Source: Myrica gale
Taxonomy: Eukaryota > Streptophyta > Magnoliopsida > Fagales > Myricaceae
DNA: 64,000 nucleotides
Reading direction: 5' to 3'
Assembly (NCBI GenBank): GCA_963930655.1
Contig: OZ005608.1
Coordinates: forward strand, 3,596,001-3,660,000
Part shown: in pieces, positions 1 to 11,595 of the stretch
How positions within the stretch are numbered: the stretch's first letter is position 1
Layout: the number at the start of each line of letters is the position of its first letter
Translations under genes and position numbers: made by a program
The notes under the pieces: generated by a model
What the model was told of the DNA's origin: nothing
Database searches by the model: none
Seen by the model: only the letters and a program-made list of their open reading frames with translations

Positions 1-711
1 CAGTGTAGAGGAGCGTAATTCCTCTGATACAAAGTGGAACTCGAGAGAAACTTTGAGAGAGCTTTTGAGATTGAATACTCGTATTTTCAAGAAGCAGCAA
101 TTAACAGTTACAAAAAGCCTTTATATGGAAATTGCTTCTAATAGAATAAGTAAAACTGTAACAATACAGCTGTGTCCAGCTACGCTAACCATCTTCCAGA
201 TGGTTAGTGCGAAGAAAGCAACCCATTGGCAGAGACCATGAAATAGAAAACAAGATTTTATCCGCATCCATGAATAGCAGCACTTCTAGTATGCCTACGA
301 ACGCATCCGTGTCAACAATTGAAATAGACCACAGTCTAGGTTCAACCCCAAGAAGTCAATTTGCATCCACCAAAGCAGTCAGTTATCCAACGTACGGAAA
401 GTATTAAAATCCCAAGGAGGGGAGGGGGAACATATCAATTGAAGACAAAAATAGCATAGCTCTCAAGTTGGAATAGTTCAAAACATAGTAATGTTGCGTG
501 ATAGAACATTAGATACTATCTATGAAAGAAACATTTAAAACCAACAAAACATAAACACCCGATGTTGATTCCCATTCAGATTACTACTACGAGGTGACAC
601 TATATGTCAAAAACGGAAAACAAAGACTAAATTTGGAGTGGGGACGGTGCGTCTTCCTTCGGTTGCCCGTCAGAGTAATAGAACTTCATCAACAACGATC
701 ACATGAATTAC
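1..711. other. 3' flank of the EF2 gene, no gene seen
   Basis: No coding region is supported here. The part next to 712 must contain the 3' untranslated region of the minus-strand elongation factor 2 gene. The short open frames are uninformative and show no family resemblance. I could not place a polyadenylation site with confidence. Confidence 0.5.
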
Positions 712-3700
712 TTACAGCTTGTCCTCAAAGTCTGCGAGTGGGGTCATCTGCTCCTTCAAGCCCTTCCTCTTGCGGATGTCTATTACCAGCTGGGAAGCCT
801 GTGATCCAACCTCCAATGGATCAGATGACATCATCTCCCAGTGATCGAAGACACACTGAGGGAAGGCTTGACCGGAAGTTGCGGCCCTCAAAGTGCCCGA
901 GAATCCAAAAGACTCGATGACAGGCAGGTAAGCCTTGATGTTGTAAAGTGGGGTACCAGGCCTCTGCATTTCCTCAAACACATGCCCACGCTTCTGGTTA
1001 AGAACACTGTAGATACCACCAAGTGCCTGTTCAGGAGCTTGTATCTCAACCAGATAAACGGGTTCAAGAAGCCTGGGCTTGGCAGTTATCTGGGAAGCGT
1101 ATATAACCCTCCTAGCAGTTGGAATGACCTGACCACCACCTCTGTGGATTGCATCAGCATGGAGAACCACATCACAGACTTCAAAGCAGATACCCCTCAT
1201 ATTTTCTTCAGCAAGGGCACCTTCCTTGGATGCCCACTGGAACCCAGCCACGACAGAATCCTTAATTTCGTTCAGGTACTGAACTCCTTTACACATATCA
1301 ACAACCATATTAGGCCCGGTGGTCTCGGGACCGAAGCACCAAATTTTCTTCGCAAGATCCTTATCCCACCCAAACTCCTCGGCCAAGATTTTGGAGCGAA
1401 CTTTAGGATCGTCCCTCGGACCAATACGCCCGTCGTCAATGGCCTCTGCAAGCCCCTCTTCCAAGGGCCGAGCTTCCATGTAAAGACGGTTGTGCTTGTT
1501 GGGGGACTTGCTCATCACAGTACGGCAAGACTTCTCCAGGACTGTCTCCCGGAAGGACACAACGGGATCAGACTTGATAATCTCTGCTCCACCCATGAAA
1601 TCATCCTGCAAATCCTTCAAACATATCTCAAGGTGGAGTTCTCCTGCACCCGCTATGATGTGCTCCCCAGACTCCTCAATGGAACACACCACCATAGGGT
1701 CTGACTTTGCTAGACGTTTCAGGCCTTCCACAAGCTTGGGCAGATCAGATGCCACCTTGCATTGGACCGCCACACGCACAACAGGAGACACGGAGAACTT
1801 CATGGCACGGATTGGGTGTGCATCAACTTCCTTCTCATTAGTCAAGGTTGCGTTCTTGGTGATGTACTGATCCAAGCCAACCAAGGCGACGGTGTTGCCA
1901 CAAGGCACATCCTCAACTGTTTCCTGCCTCTTCCCCATCCAGATAACAGTTCTCTGCACACTCTTAACATACAAATCCTTCTTCTCACCGGGAACATAGT
2001 TGGGACCCATGATTCTGACCTTCAAACCCGTTGAGACCTTGCCAGCGAAGACACGACCAAAAGCAAAGAACCTGCCTTTATCAGATGCAGGAATCATTTT
2101 CGACACGTACAGCATAAGAGGCCCCTCAGGATCGCAGTTCCTGATAGCAGTCGCATACATATCGTCCAGGGGACCCTCGTACAAGTTCTCAACACGATAC
2201 CTCTGGGCCTTAGAAGGAGAGGGAAGGTGAAAGATCATCATTTCCAACAAGGCAGTGCTTGCTGGGAGCCAGGTCTGCATCACACGCTTCATCAATGCCT
2301 TCCCCATCAAGTCCTTCTCATCTGACTTCATGGTAACTCCAAGCTTTTGCAACATTGGCCACAGTTTATCCTTCTGGTCGTTCATGCAAGTGCCGATAAT
2401 CTGCTTGATAGGTTCGTAGCAGAACTGGACAAAACCACGCTTGCAGCTAGGAGACCCAGAGTTCTTGGTGGTCCACTTCTTTGTAGCAGGGTCAAAGTAG
2501 TTCTCCCCCCATAGCCTTTCCATCATCTTCGACTCGTCAACTCCAAACTTGGAGGCATACATCTTGGCAAAATTGGTCAGCGTAAAAGCCCAACCGTGCA
2601 AACCAGCAGAGAATGCAACTGTCCCTTTCTCGGGATAAACCTGAACGTCGCCGAGGAGGGGATCTTCATAGGTGGCCATGATGACATTTGCGTTCTCAAT
2701 GACCCTCTGGAATGTCTGATAAGCCTCCTCTCCATCAACCTGGAGCTCAAGGAAACACCTATCCATCTTGTTAACCGTCAAGACAGGCCTAATCCTTTCT
2801 CCCAAGGCCTGTCGCAGAACGGTTTCTGTTTGGACGCAGACACCTTCCACGCAATCAACCACCACAAGTGCACCATCAGTAATGCGGAGAGCGGCTGTAA
2901 CCTCCGATGAGAAGTCGACGTGCCCGGGGGAATCAATGAGATTGATAAGATACTCATTCCCATTTCTCTCTCCCTTGTAGCTCTTCAGAGACTCATCTGT
3001 CATCTCGTAGTAGAGAGAGATACCAGTAGACTTAATTGTGATGCCGCGCTCTGCCTCATCAGCACGGGTATCCGTCATCCGGACATCACCGGCAACTTCT
3101 TGTGCAATGATACCAGCAGCAGCCACAAGAGAATCAGTGAGTGTAGATTTCCCTGGAAGGTAAAAAACGAGAGAGCATTAACACTGGAACCGTTGCATGA
3201 TCTCATGACTCAAACATGCAGATCAATTTATGTTAAGCAGTAGCAGTGCAGTGAAATGCACCCAACTGTCTTCCAACAGAATTTGGGACTCGGACCACTA
3301 TGGGAATGTTCAAAAGATTAGGAAAGTAAAAAATCTCAAGTCATTAGATACATAAACCCAACATATGTGGGGAATATGGTAAACAACTTCAATGTCTCAG
3401 CACCACACAAATTTCATAGCTATTTGAAAGACTAACAAGAACTTAAATTCCTCTCTTAGCAGAGGCAACTGAATGGGTTTCAGCAAGTCATGAACAGCCC
3501 CTGGCACAACAATTTGTTACCTAGGTACATGACATCCACGTTTTAAAAAACAGGAGTAAAAGAAGTTTGAAACCTCGTACCATGATCGACATGTGCAATA
3601 ACAGACATATTACGAATGTTGTGTTTGTAGTCCATAATCCTACGGAGCTCATCTGCAGTGAACTTCACCTGCAAGAATCAACAGTGTTTATCGATTCAGA

Positions 3701-3770
3701 TCACAACACAGCAATAGAAGATAAATTCAGCAGCCCAAAAAGCGTTATTAAGGTAAAAGGCGCTTACCAT
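712..3770 (-). CDS. EF2: Elongation factor 2 (eEF2), cytosolic translocase GTPase
   Basis: This GTPase drives ribosome translocation in the cytosol. Coding exons on the minus strand: 3770-3768 (only the ATG), 3668-3581, and 3152-712, with GT-AG introns, giving 843 aa, the usual plant length. The protein starts [11 protein letters not shown]. The P-loop AHVDHGKS is split by intron 2 inside its last glycine codon. The switch segment has [18 protein letters not shown]3 is DSPGH and G4 is NKMD. Domain IV carries [11 protein letters not shown], which includes the histidine converted to diphthamide in this family (about residue 700). The C-terminus holds the typical EF-G/EF2 block [15 protein letters not shown]. 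No break is visible. A further intron in the 5' untranslated region is likely. A long open frame on the opposite strand (841-1704) is a shadow. The identity is close to certain from family knowledge; single or multiple genomic copies cannot be judged. Confidence 0.98.
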
Positions 3771-3824
3771 CTTGAGTAGTCTTCAAATGATACAAATAAA
3801 CGACCTTGAAGAATCAAATAAAAC

Positions 3825-4900
3825 CTGCCAAAAACAAGACATTCAATTTATAAAGATGTATAAGCTTGCTACTTGTGCTGTGTCTGCTGCCAGCTACATC
3901 AATGGAAAGGAAACAGATACTGGGATACAAGCTTCAGAACTAACATGCTAAAACATTTTCATGCCATCATAAATTTCTCTCTGAAAAGAGATTGAACGTA
4001 AGTCACTTGACCTGTGAACATTTGAATTCCCCTTTTAGAAATCTTAGAAGACAAGTTTTCAAACACATTTTAGACTAGACGTAAGAAAAGCTGCAGTTCT
4101 TTGTCAAAACAATTTGGTATTAAAATGGCTCACTTTACTCCGAGGACGACATGGATCAGTCGGGCGAAGATATAGAACAAGTATGGAATCAAATGTGATG
4201 CTGCAAAACGCACATCTTTATCTAATCCCAAGAGTCGTTATCCTCCCCAGCATAATTTCAACGAAAAATTCAAAACGAGGAACCCGACATATGTTAAGAG
4301 TGACATAGTTCCCCCTCACATCAGACACCGCATATAGAAAAGAAAAGGTTACAATCAACCAAGTACCCAGAAACCAAAGAATTTAAGCTGAGATGAGAAT
4401 AAGAAAAAGGCAATTTTCCCACAACAATGATTCCCTCACACACAATACAGAGAACGAAAATTGAAAACCTTAACTATATCCGATGCGCAAACAGCCACAC
4501 CACAATACAGGAAAGCGCTGATTATATTCCATATTACCCATAATATCCAGCATAGCAAATGCAAACTACTGTAAGACGACGCAAGCCGATAGATAAACAT
4601 ATTGTCGACAAAGACAAGAAATTCTCAGCTGACCCATACTTTCAAGATCTTCCAGAAATTAAATCAGATGTGCACAACTCATATGCTCTACTCGGCAATC
4701 AGGGAAATACAAATGAGAACCATTTCGCAAAAAAAAAAAAAGACGAGATGGATCTAAAAAGTCTCTGATCTGATACGAAAAATAAAACACAGACCTCAAA
4801 TAAACAGTGATTTGGGAAAAATCAAAACGAGTGCGGCTGCCGTGAAGCAACGCACAGAGAGAGAGAGCAGCCTCAGCAACTAGAACTGTGAGGCAGCGAA
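3825..4900 (-). other. EF2 5' untranslated exon and leader intron (inferred)
   Basis: On the minus strand a good acceptor (TGGCAG) lies at 3825-3830, about 55 bases upstream of the ATG. A plausible donor (GAG then GTCTGTG) lies at 4795/4794. This suggests a leader exon ending at 4795, starting somewhere near 4880-4930, and a leader intron of about 970 bases. Leader introns are common in plant translation-factor genes. The exact transcription start and donor are inferred, not proven. Confidence 0.45.
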
Positions 4901-4973
4901 GGTGAAAGAAAGGATTGATGTGAGCGAATATATTAAGCGCTCGAAGGTATATGCCGTAGTTGACAATATGGCC

Positions 4974-5385
4974 TAGGGTTTTTCTTTGGGCTGGGCTCGA
5001 GCTACAGTGAATTATGACCCAATAATCTCCGCAAGATATTTAACTATTTCTCCCAACAAATTGAAGGCTTTCAGACTTCAAAGAGAGCGTAGAGAGATGA
5101 TTTCTTACAAATTGAGAGAGTACACGACAGCGTAGAAAAAAAAAAGAGAGAGAGAGAGAGAGTACACGACGAGGGAAGGAGAGGGTCAGACTTCAGAGGG
5201 GACTGTAAGTATCCGTTTTGGGCCCCAACGCTGGGCTGGAGACCACTAACCGATCTATAGGGAAAGGAGAAACTGGCTTGATTGAGCCCAGCTCTCTTGA
5301 GTCTCAAATCCACATGCCGACCATAAGAATGGGCCTCTTCGTCTTATGGGCCGTAATTGAGGATTCATTTATTAATTTTTGGGCC
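4974..5385 (-). promoter_or_regulatory. EF2 promoter with telo-box and site II cluster
   Basis: Read on the minus strand, the telo-box AAACCCTA lies at 4974-4981, just upstream of the presumed transcription start, and a weak TATA-like AT stretch lies at 4926-4934. Site II type words (TGGGCC or TGGGCT, either strand) are seen at 4987-4992, 4992-4997, 5219-5224, 5232-5237, 5285-5290, 5330-5335, 5347-5352 and 5380-5385. Telo-box plus site II is the known signature of plant ribosomal protein and translation-factor promoters that follow growth and cell proliferation. The match of signature and gene function supports the call. Confidence 0.65.
5145..5162. repeat. A-rich and (GA)n microsatellite
   Basis: A run of A is followed by about eight GA units. 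The flanking word GAGAGAGTACACGAC occurs on both sides (near 5114-5128 and 5155-5169), so the microsatellite probably arose within a small local duplication. Confidence 0.7.
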
Positions 5386-5449
5386 AACTTACAGAAAAAT
5401 TCTATTTCGGGCTCCACAAATGAGAAACTTTCCGATACCGTAGCGAAGT

Positions 5450-6322
5450 AGTTTAGCTATGAAAAAGTTTAGAATTTTGGTAAAATGAAAATAAATATAG
5501 AGAAAGAAATAGCACAATGCATTTTTTACATATGAAAATTAGATACAATTTAAGTAAATATGAAATAAAAGTATAAGATAAGAAATTTGTGTGACCCTCC
5601 TTGAAATCATCTGTAACTTTAAAGATCACATACGGCTAACAATAACAACGAACCATAAAACCCTTGATAACAATCAAATTGTTATAACTCTCATTATGAC
5701 CATATATCTGTATAAAAAGGTATTGAGATGTATCGTAGACATTTTGAATATATCATAGTTTCTGACTATTCATATTTTCTCTTCTATCTAATTTTTTTTT
5801 TATTACGCTTTCAAGAATCAAGATTGTATTCCATTGAGTCTAGTGACCTCTTATACTCTCTCGAGCCTTTCTCTTATGTTGCTTAGAAAGAAAAAAAAAT
5901 ATAAATTTGATTCAAAACTTGTTTTTCTCAATGAGTTTTCTTATCCCTATACTTATTTTTCAAATAGATTTGTGTGATATAATTACTTCCAACTAAATGA
6001 GGTATCACTTTGGTAACTGATTATTAAGGGTGTGTAAAATTCTAGTTCCATATCTAGTCAATACTGGAATCGGAACTAGTATGACATTTCCGGAACCGGA
6101 ATCGAAAATTACGATATTTTTATTTATTTTTTTACTTGGCCCATGTGATTTATATGATACAATCATTAATGGAATCGGAACTAGTATGACATTTCCGGAA
6201 CCGGAATCGAAAATTACGATATTTTTATTTATTTTTTTACTTGGCCCATGTGATTTATATGATACAATTATTTATGTGTTCTTAATGCTTCGTCATCGGA
6301 GTTTAGACTTTCGTAGTGGTAG
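5450..6322. other. AT-rich intergenic DNA with an LTR-like fragment
   Basis: No gene is seen. The stretch about 5690-5800 resembles the 3' part of the probable solo LTR at 27559-27839: both have the order CTCATTATGA, a TATA-like segment, GAGATG, GTAGACA, then ATCATAGTT. This is a diverged partial copy at best. The end of the segment holds the 105-base tandem duplication described separately. Confidence 0.4.
6066..6275. repeat. 105-base tandem duplication
   Basis: Two adjacent units, 6066-6170 and 6171-6275, are identical over roughly the first 98 bases and differ only near the unit end (CATTAAT against TATTTAT). The open frame across it simply repeats itself and has no family resemblance. 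The near-identity points to a recent duplication. It lies about 50 bases outside the left end of the CACTA element. Confidence 0.9.
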
Positions 6323-6965
6323 CACTACAACATAATGGGTTTTGAGTGACAAACGTTTTTGTCATCTAAAGTCAAAATTTTATCAGCAAAAGTTGTTGGT
6401 GTCAAAAAAGTTTTGACACCTAGTTTGATAGGACAATTTGTGATAATTTGTGAGGTTCTTCAAGAAATAGCGTCCGGACGCCAACATATACGGTTCGAAA
6501 GATTTTTATTTTGTGACAAATATAAATACGTCACAGATTTCTTATTTTTCTCTATTCTCATGTCCCGTGCGAACGTCAATGTATTACATGACCAAATCAA
6601 TTTCGTCATGGAAACCAGTGCGAACAGCTCTAATACCTATTTTTTATAAGCAAGTTCACACACTAACAAACAACGCGCGCACACTTATTTTTTTATCCTG
6701 AGAAAAAAAAATTACCACGAATATATTGTGAGAACAGCAACAGAACGTGCAGACGATGCTTAAATAAGGACGTGAGGAGGGTTGAATTGAGTTCGAACAT
6801 TTTGCAATGGTAACATGTGCATACGTTTATTTAGTGTGTGCGAACGTGTAACATATCAGTGGACGTCCAGACACTATTAATGTGTTCAGACTGCTCTTAA
6901 TATAATAGACAATACTCAAATTTAATTTATTTAATTATGCATTTAATATTAAAACACTATATTAA

Positions 6966-7143
6966 GGCTGCGTTTGCATTCATAATATTCTCCAAAATTT
7001 TATCTCTCTCCTAATAAAATACTTCAATATAATCTCTCTCTCTACCATAAAAAAATATAAAAATTACCTCTCTCTTCACTTTTTCACTAAACCCAATACC
7101 AACACATATTCTCATACCAAAAATATTACAACACAAACACAAC
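6966..7143. mobile_element. MITE nested in the CACTA element
   Basis: The left end GGCTGCGTTTGCATTCATAA and the reverse complement of the right end, GTTGTGTTTGTGTTGTAATA, form an imperfect terminal inverted repeat. Internal CT-rich DNA and the segment TCACTTTTTCACTAAACCCAA match the layout of the copies at 44062-44224 and 51913-52063. The element has no coding capacity. Target duplication was not resolved. Confidence 0.6.
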
Positions 7144-7371
7144 ATAAATATAAGATAAAATTAATAATGGTCTACAAATATCTAACCGACATAATAGTAA
7201 ACAAAATACAAAATCAAAATTAAGTACACAATATAAAATAACTGTTCGTAGAAATACCAAACGAGAAATATAATTATAAAGTCTAGTAAAAGCAGTAGAC
7301 TAACAAAGTATAAGTACATAATAACGAAAAACATAAATCAACGACTTTTCTAAATGGCGACGACGAAATGA

Positions 7372-7700
7372 CTAGTCGAGATCTCGTCCAACGGCATCAC
7401 AAACGTGTTCTAACTGCTCCTCCATAATATCCACCCGTTTAATGAGCATCTGGAGCTGTACCGGAATGGTATGGAGATACTGGTGCAACTGAGACACGTG
7501 ATCTCTCACAGTAAACAGTTCATCCATATAACATTCAGCTCCTCTATCAGAGCCCTCTCCGTCAGAGCAAAATTAGTCTCCAGAGTGTCCAAACAGGTAT
7601 GTAAATCCTTGCACAACATATGTGTTGACATAACCATCGGCCGCATACTCTGTTTCAGCTCCACTACCAGATCGTTCGTCCAAGTTGGTCACTCAATTTG
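7372..7700 (-). pseudogene. Coiled-coil C-terminal fragment of a transposon gene
   Basis: The minus strand reads WTNDLVVELKQSM and continues through a heptad-like, leucine-rich stretch. After a one-base frame change near 7520 it continues as DELFTVRDHVSQLHQYL, then RVDIMEEQLEHV, and ends at a TAG at 7372-7374. The layout suggests a coiled coil at the end of a decayed protein gene. It may be the C-terminus of the same gene as the fragment at 8750-9532, with degenerate DNA between. Family membership of this piece alone is not established. Confidence 0.4.
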
Positions 7701-8749
7701 TGCCCTGGGCATTGATTATACTTTTCTCAGAGTGATACATGGCAGACCCTTCGACAATCAGACCCCCATCGACCACTTTAATAAAAAAAAACAGTCGTTT
7801 TACATCACTATTTTCACACCCAATTAACACCAAACATGTTTCTAAGCTACCAAAAGCATTAAACAATAAACAAATCAAGCAAAACAACATATTTTTACTC
7901 AAAACCCATAAAAACCGTAAAACATCGTACCACTCAAAGTGGTCAAATCCCAAATATGTGCTCCAATCCACCAAAGTTTGAGCAATCTATGCTTGACCTT
8001 CCTCATCAATGATTCAAATGACTCTTCCAAAAGATTTCCGAGCAAAATCGAATTGGAGAGGATTTTTACCAGTTTTCGAGAGAGTTGCGAAATGAACGTA
8101 CAGTTACTGGGTTTCAGCCTTTTAAATCCTCGAAACTACGTCCGAACGGTAATAAGTTACGTCCGAAAGAGTTTGCCTGAAAAATTTGATGTGACAATCT
8201 ACCGCCAAGAATTTTGTGGCCGTCCGGACTATTATCCAAAATTCAATAAATTGTTCGAACAAGCCAACAACATCGTTTTACATCCAACCCCATACCGTCG
8301 TATTAGAAAATAAACGTATGTATGCCTCACTTAGAACGCAGGAAACTGTTTTTGTTAAATAAACGACGTCTTCCATTCAACAATAAACATCTGAATGCTA
8401 CCTAGACAAGTAATTAAATTACTTATGTATTAGAGACTTACAGTTTATATATATACACACTTCAACAATTTTGATACACGTAGCATATTAATTTTAACAT
8501 AAGATTATAAATGTTACAGTTATTAACATTCTAAGTAACAGATCATAAACATTACAACACTCAAAGGTAAATATTAAATTATAATAAAAAGGATAAATAA
8601 TAACTATCATAAAACAAAATCAACGTAAATATCCAAACTCAAAATAAATATCCAAAATAAAAATAAAATATGATAATAATGTCCAAAAATTATTTTTGAG
8701 GTAAAAATTAAAAGGAAGTCCTAATCATGCTCTAGACCAGGCTGATTGG

Positions 8750-10985
8750 ATTCCTACCTTGTGGACTCACTCATCTTCCTGAGCTGATCTCCAATGTCGT
8801 CCGACTCCTCGACATCCCCTTCAGGTTCGCCATCTAAGCATCGACCCAGGTAGGTCGTTCCTGATCACGCGCACGACGAGAGAGCTCATTCGCTTCTTGC
8901 TGCTGTCTGGGAGCAGAAGCCCGCTGTTGCCGCCTAAGCTACACCTCGGAATGATTCAAAGTGGTCCGACAGATGGGATTGATAGGCGCATTCCTGCCCT
9001 CATCCGAACTATCCATGCAGGCCATATTATGGAAGAACTGTGTCAAGAGTAGACTGTACGACAACCCATCAGAATAAGTGATCTTCGCCTCAGACCGAAG
9101 ACTTAGGAAGATGTATAAAGGAAGATCTACAACACATCCTCTAGCCACGGCTAGCATCAGCTCGCCTCTCATAATAGGGCATTCTGTCGTGTGAGCTCTC
9201 GACTCGATGTCGTAGGCGAAAATGAGGTGCAGAATATGCCAGAATGGGAGCATGAACTTCTGCCTGACGAAGGGTCCGACCAGCACCACGTTTTGGCCCG
9301 TGAAAGTATGGAAGATGTCTTCTGCATCTAGCTTGTTCGCCATCTCTACAATAAGGTATGCTTTATTCGGCCTCTGCAGCCTCATAAATGCCGCTAGGAT
9401 GTCTGGTGAAAACTGAAAGGTCACCTCGCGTACAATGACGATCCATAGCATTGCTTCAATATCCTCAATGTCCAGCAGTGCACGGACCAAATTTAAGGAG
9501 GCTATGTCATCTCTCTTCAGATACTCAATCATTGTACGTCCTAGTTTCAGGATTAAGGCAACCCAAGAGGGGGGTGAATTGGTTTTCTAAATTTTTCGGT
9601 TAAAACCCTCAAAGTTGTGTTTGCAAGTAAATACTACTTTAGCACAAGTATATAATATGCGGAACTGTAAATAAGTGCTAAATAAGTGTTAAAGTAAGGA
9701 GTAGGGATAAGAGAAGCAAACACAGTATTTTTAGGTGGTTCGGCAAACCCGCCTACATCCACCCCTCAAACTCCTTCACCGAGCCTTGAGATTTTCCACT
9801 ATCTTCCAATAGCTTTTACACACTAGCTTCCGGGTGCTAGTGAACCGTACAAGTGTTTTATCCCGGGCTCAACACTCAAACCCACCCAAGTGGTTTTTTT
9901 TGGCTCACCACTCACAACCTCACCAAGCTTGAGATATACACTCTCAAAGCTTCTTCTTTAGTGAACAACCTCACTCAAGGAAACACCTCTTTTGATAGGT
10001 AGATTGAGGAACAAGACTCTCAAAGAGTCGATATAAAAATGGAAAGCTCTATCTCTATATTCACACAAAGACAAGGATATGAAAGTGTGTTTTGTGTGAA
10101 TGCTATGAGAAATATAGAATAAGAAGGTTTAAAATATTTCTCAAGTAGTAGAAATGATATGTGGTCGTTGAGTTATGATTTTAGACGAAATAAAAGTGTA
10201 TTTATAGGCCACATATGAAAACTAATCGTTTATAGCCGTTGGGAGTTTTTGCTAAAACGAGCCGGTCGACCGCTTCAAGTTACCGTTACTCTAACGGTCA
10301 TATTGTCAGAAGCTCAACGGCTCAAAACCAGCCGGTCGACCTCCTCAACTTAAGCATGATCCGGTTCTTTTAAAAATAGGATTTTTGACCACTTTTAAAC
10401 ACCCAATTTGGAAGACATATTTCCCATAAGTATATGACCATTTAGAGATTTAATTGGGATGTTTTGAAACCTATAAAAATATTTTAATCTTTTAAACAAA
10501 ACTTAAAACGGTTTATGCATGTTTTGAAAGATATGCAAGTGTGTGATTCAAATCCTTATCAAATGTGAAATAAAGAGTTACATGGATTATACCCTAAGGT
10601 CTTGAATCTTCACTTTAAGCTCCTTGCATCTTCTTGTTCTTCTTTCTTCAAGGTTTAGCTCTTTTCGTCAAGTTGTCTTTGTCTTTGAAGATGTCCATTT
10701 TGTAAACTCATCCATTTATTGAAATCATCAAAACCTCGATTGTGCACAAAAGCCAACAACTCAATCCAACTCTGGTCATCCATAATGTCGCCGATACTCT
10801 GATACATATAGTTTAGCTCCTCAAAGTCAACAACGGAGACCCCACGCTCTACAATACCTGATCGGCTGAGCATCTCAACCTGTTGCTGCTACTCTCGCGT
10901 CATATAATCCTTCGAACTCTCATGCAACTGCTGCGTAAAAGTATCGACAAATGAGGAAGATGACGAATGGTGTCATTTAGACATT
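8750..10985 (-). pseudogene. Decayed plant transposon protein gene (PF20167-like)
   Basis: On the minus strand a possible start at about 10984 (MSK, then a stop, then HHSSSSSFVDTFTQQLHES) leads into MLSRSGIVERGVSVVDFEEL and ends near 10655 at WMSLQNGHLQRQRQLDEKS. A 1.1-kb insertion follows. The frame resumes at 9532-8939 (197 aa) with features such as LPFWHILHLIFAYDIESRA and RGELMLAVARGCVVDLPLYI. Beyond the stop at 8939 the glutamine and arginine-rich coding sense continues to about 8750 with more stops and a frame change, ending in an acidic tail. The order of an FWH-type motif, a small-residue helix and a YSLLLTQF-type segment resembles the family annotated as putative plant transposon protein (PF20167). 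That match is from memory and is moderate. The function of the family is unknown to me. Confidence 0.45.
9540..10640. mobile_element. Unclassified 1.1-kb insertion inside the CACTA cargo gene
   Basis: The protein fragments on each side (ending near 10655 and resuming at 9532) are separated by non-coding DNA beginning with AACCCAAGAGGGGGGTGAAT, a word I recognise from repeated DNA of many flowering plants but cannot assign to a class. Inside, AGCCGGTCGACC occurs twice (near 10260 and 10330). No LTR pair, poly-A tail or target duplication could be found by eye, so the limits are approximate. It could also be a retained intron that expanded. Confidence 0.4.
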
Positions 10986-11140
10986 TTTTTAATCTACAAA
11001 AGAAAGCAAAAACAAATAAACTGTCAATTAAAACCATCTGCATGGTCTCACAAAGCGTTCGCACAGCCTTCAAAACAATGTCGTTTTATGCAAACAAGCA
11101 TTTGAACGCATATAGAGGGCGTCTGAACGTCTAATGAAAT

Positions 11141-11595
11141 GACCTAGTTTTAGGGAGTATACGTGCGCACGATAAGAACTGTGCCCTCAACAAAATACTC
11201 ATAAAAAAATAAATTTCAACATATATATATACTAGCAAAAACGACAACGTATAACGGAGAAACATCCACACACACAAATAATCTGTCCTAACGAGTAATA
11301 AAACGACTTAGTTTTACGTGCGCACGCTAATACAACCGTCCGAAACAAATAATTCCTTAAAAACTCTTTTTTTTAACAAGTGTATATTTACTAAGAAAAA
11401 TGGACAGACATCCGCACGCAGAAACAAATCGTCCGAACGTGAAATAAAGCGACCTAGTTTAATGAATAGATGTGCGCACACTAGGACAACCGTCTGCAAT
11501 AAATTACTCCTAAAAACTATTATTTTTAAGTTGTGTATATGTCCTAGACAAAACGACAGTGTCTAAACGCTCAATGTCCGCACACTTATAAGTAC
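11141..11595. repeat. About 150-base subterminal tandem repeats of the CACTA element
   Basis: Three diverged units are anchored by GACCTAGTTT or CGACTTAGTTT at 11141, about 11303 and 11451. Each goes on through GTGCGCAC, a CCGTC word, an AAAACT stretch, TGTATAT and a GTCCGAACG-like word. Long subterminal repeat arrays of this kind are typical of CACTA ends, where they bind the accessory transposon protein. Confidence 0.65.

Noticed and set aside
841..1704. 287-codon plus-strand open frame
   Set aside because: It lies wholly antisense to the conserved EF2 coding exon and shows no family resemblance; it is a shadow frame.
6030..6335. 101-codon open frame with an internal repeat
   Set aside because: The repeat in the peptide just reflects the 105-base DNA duplication (105 is a multiple of three). 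There is no sign of coding selection.
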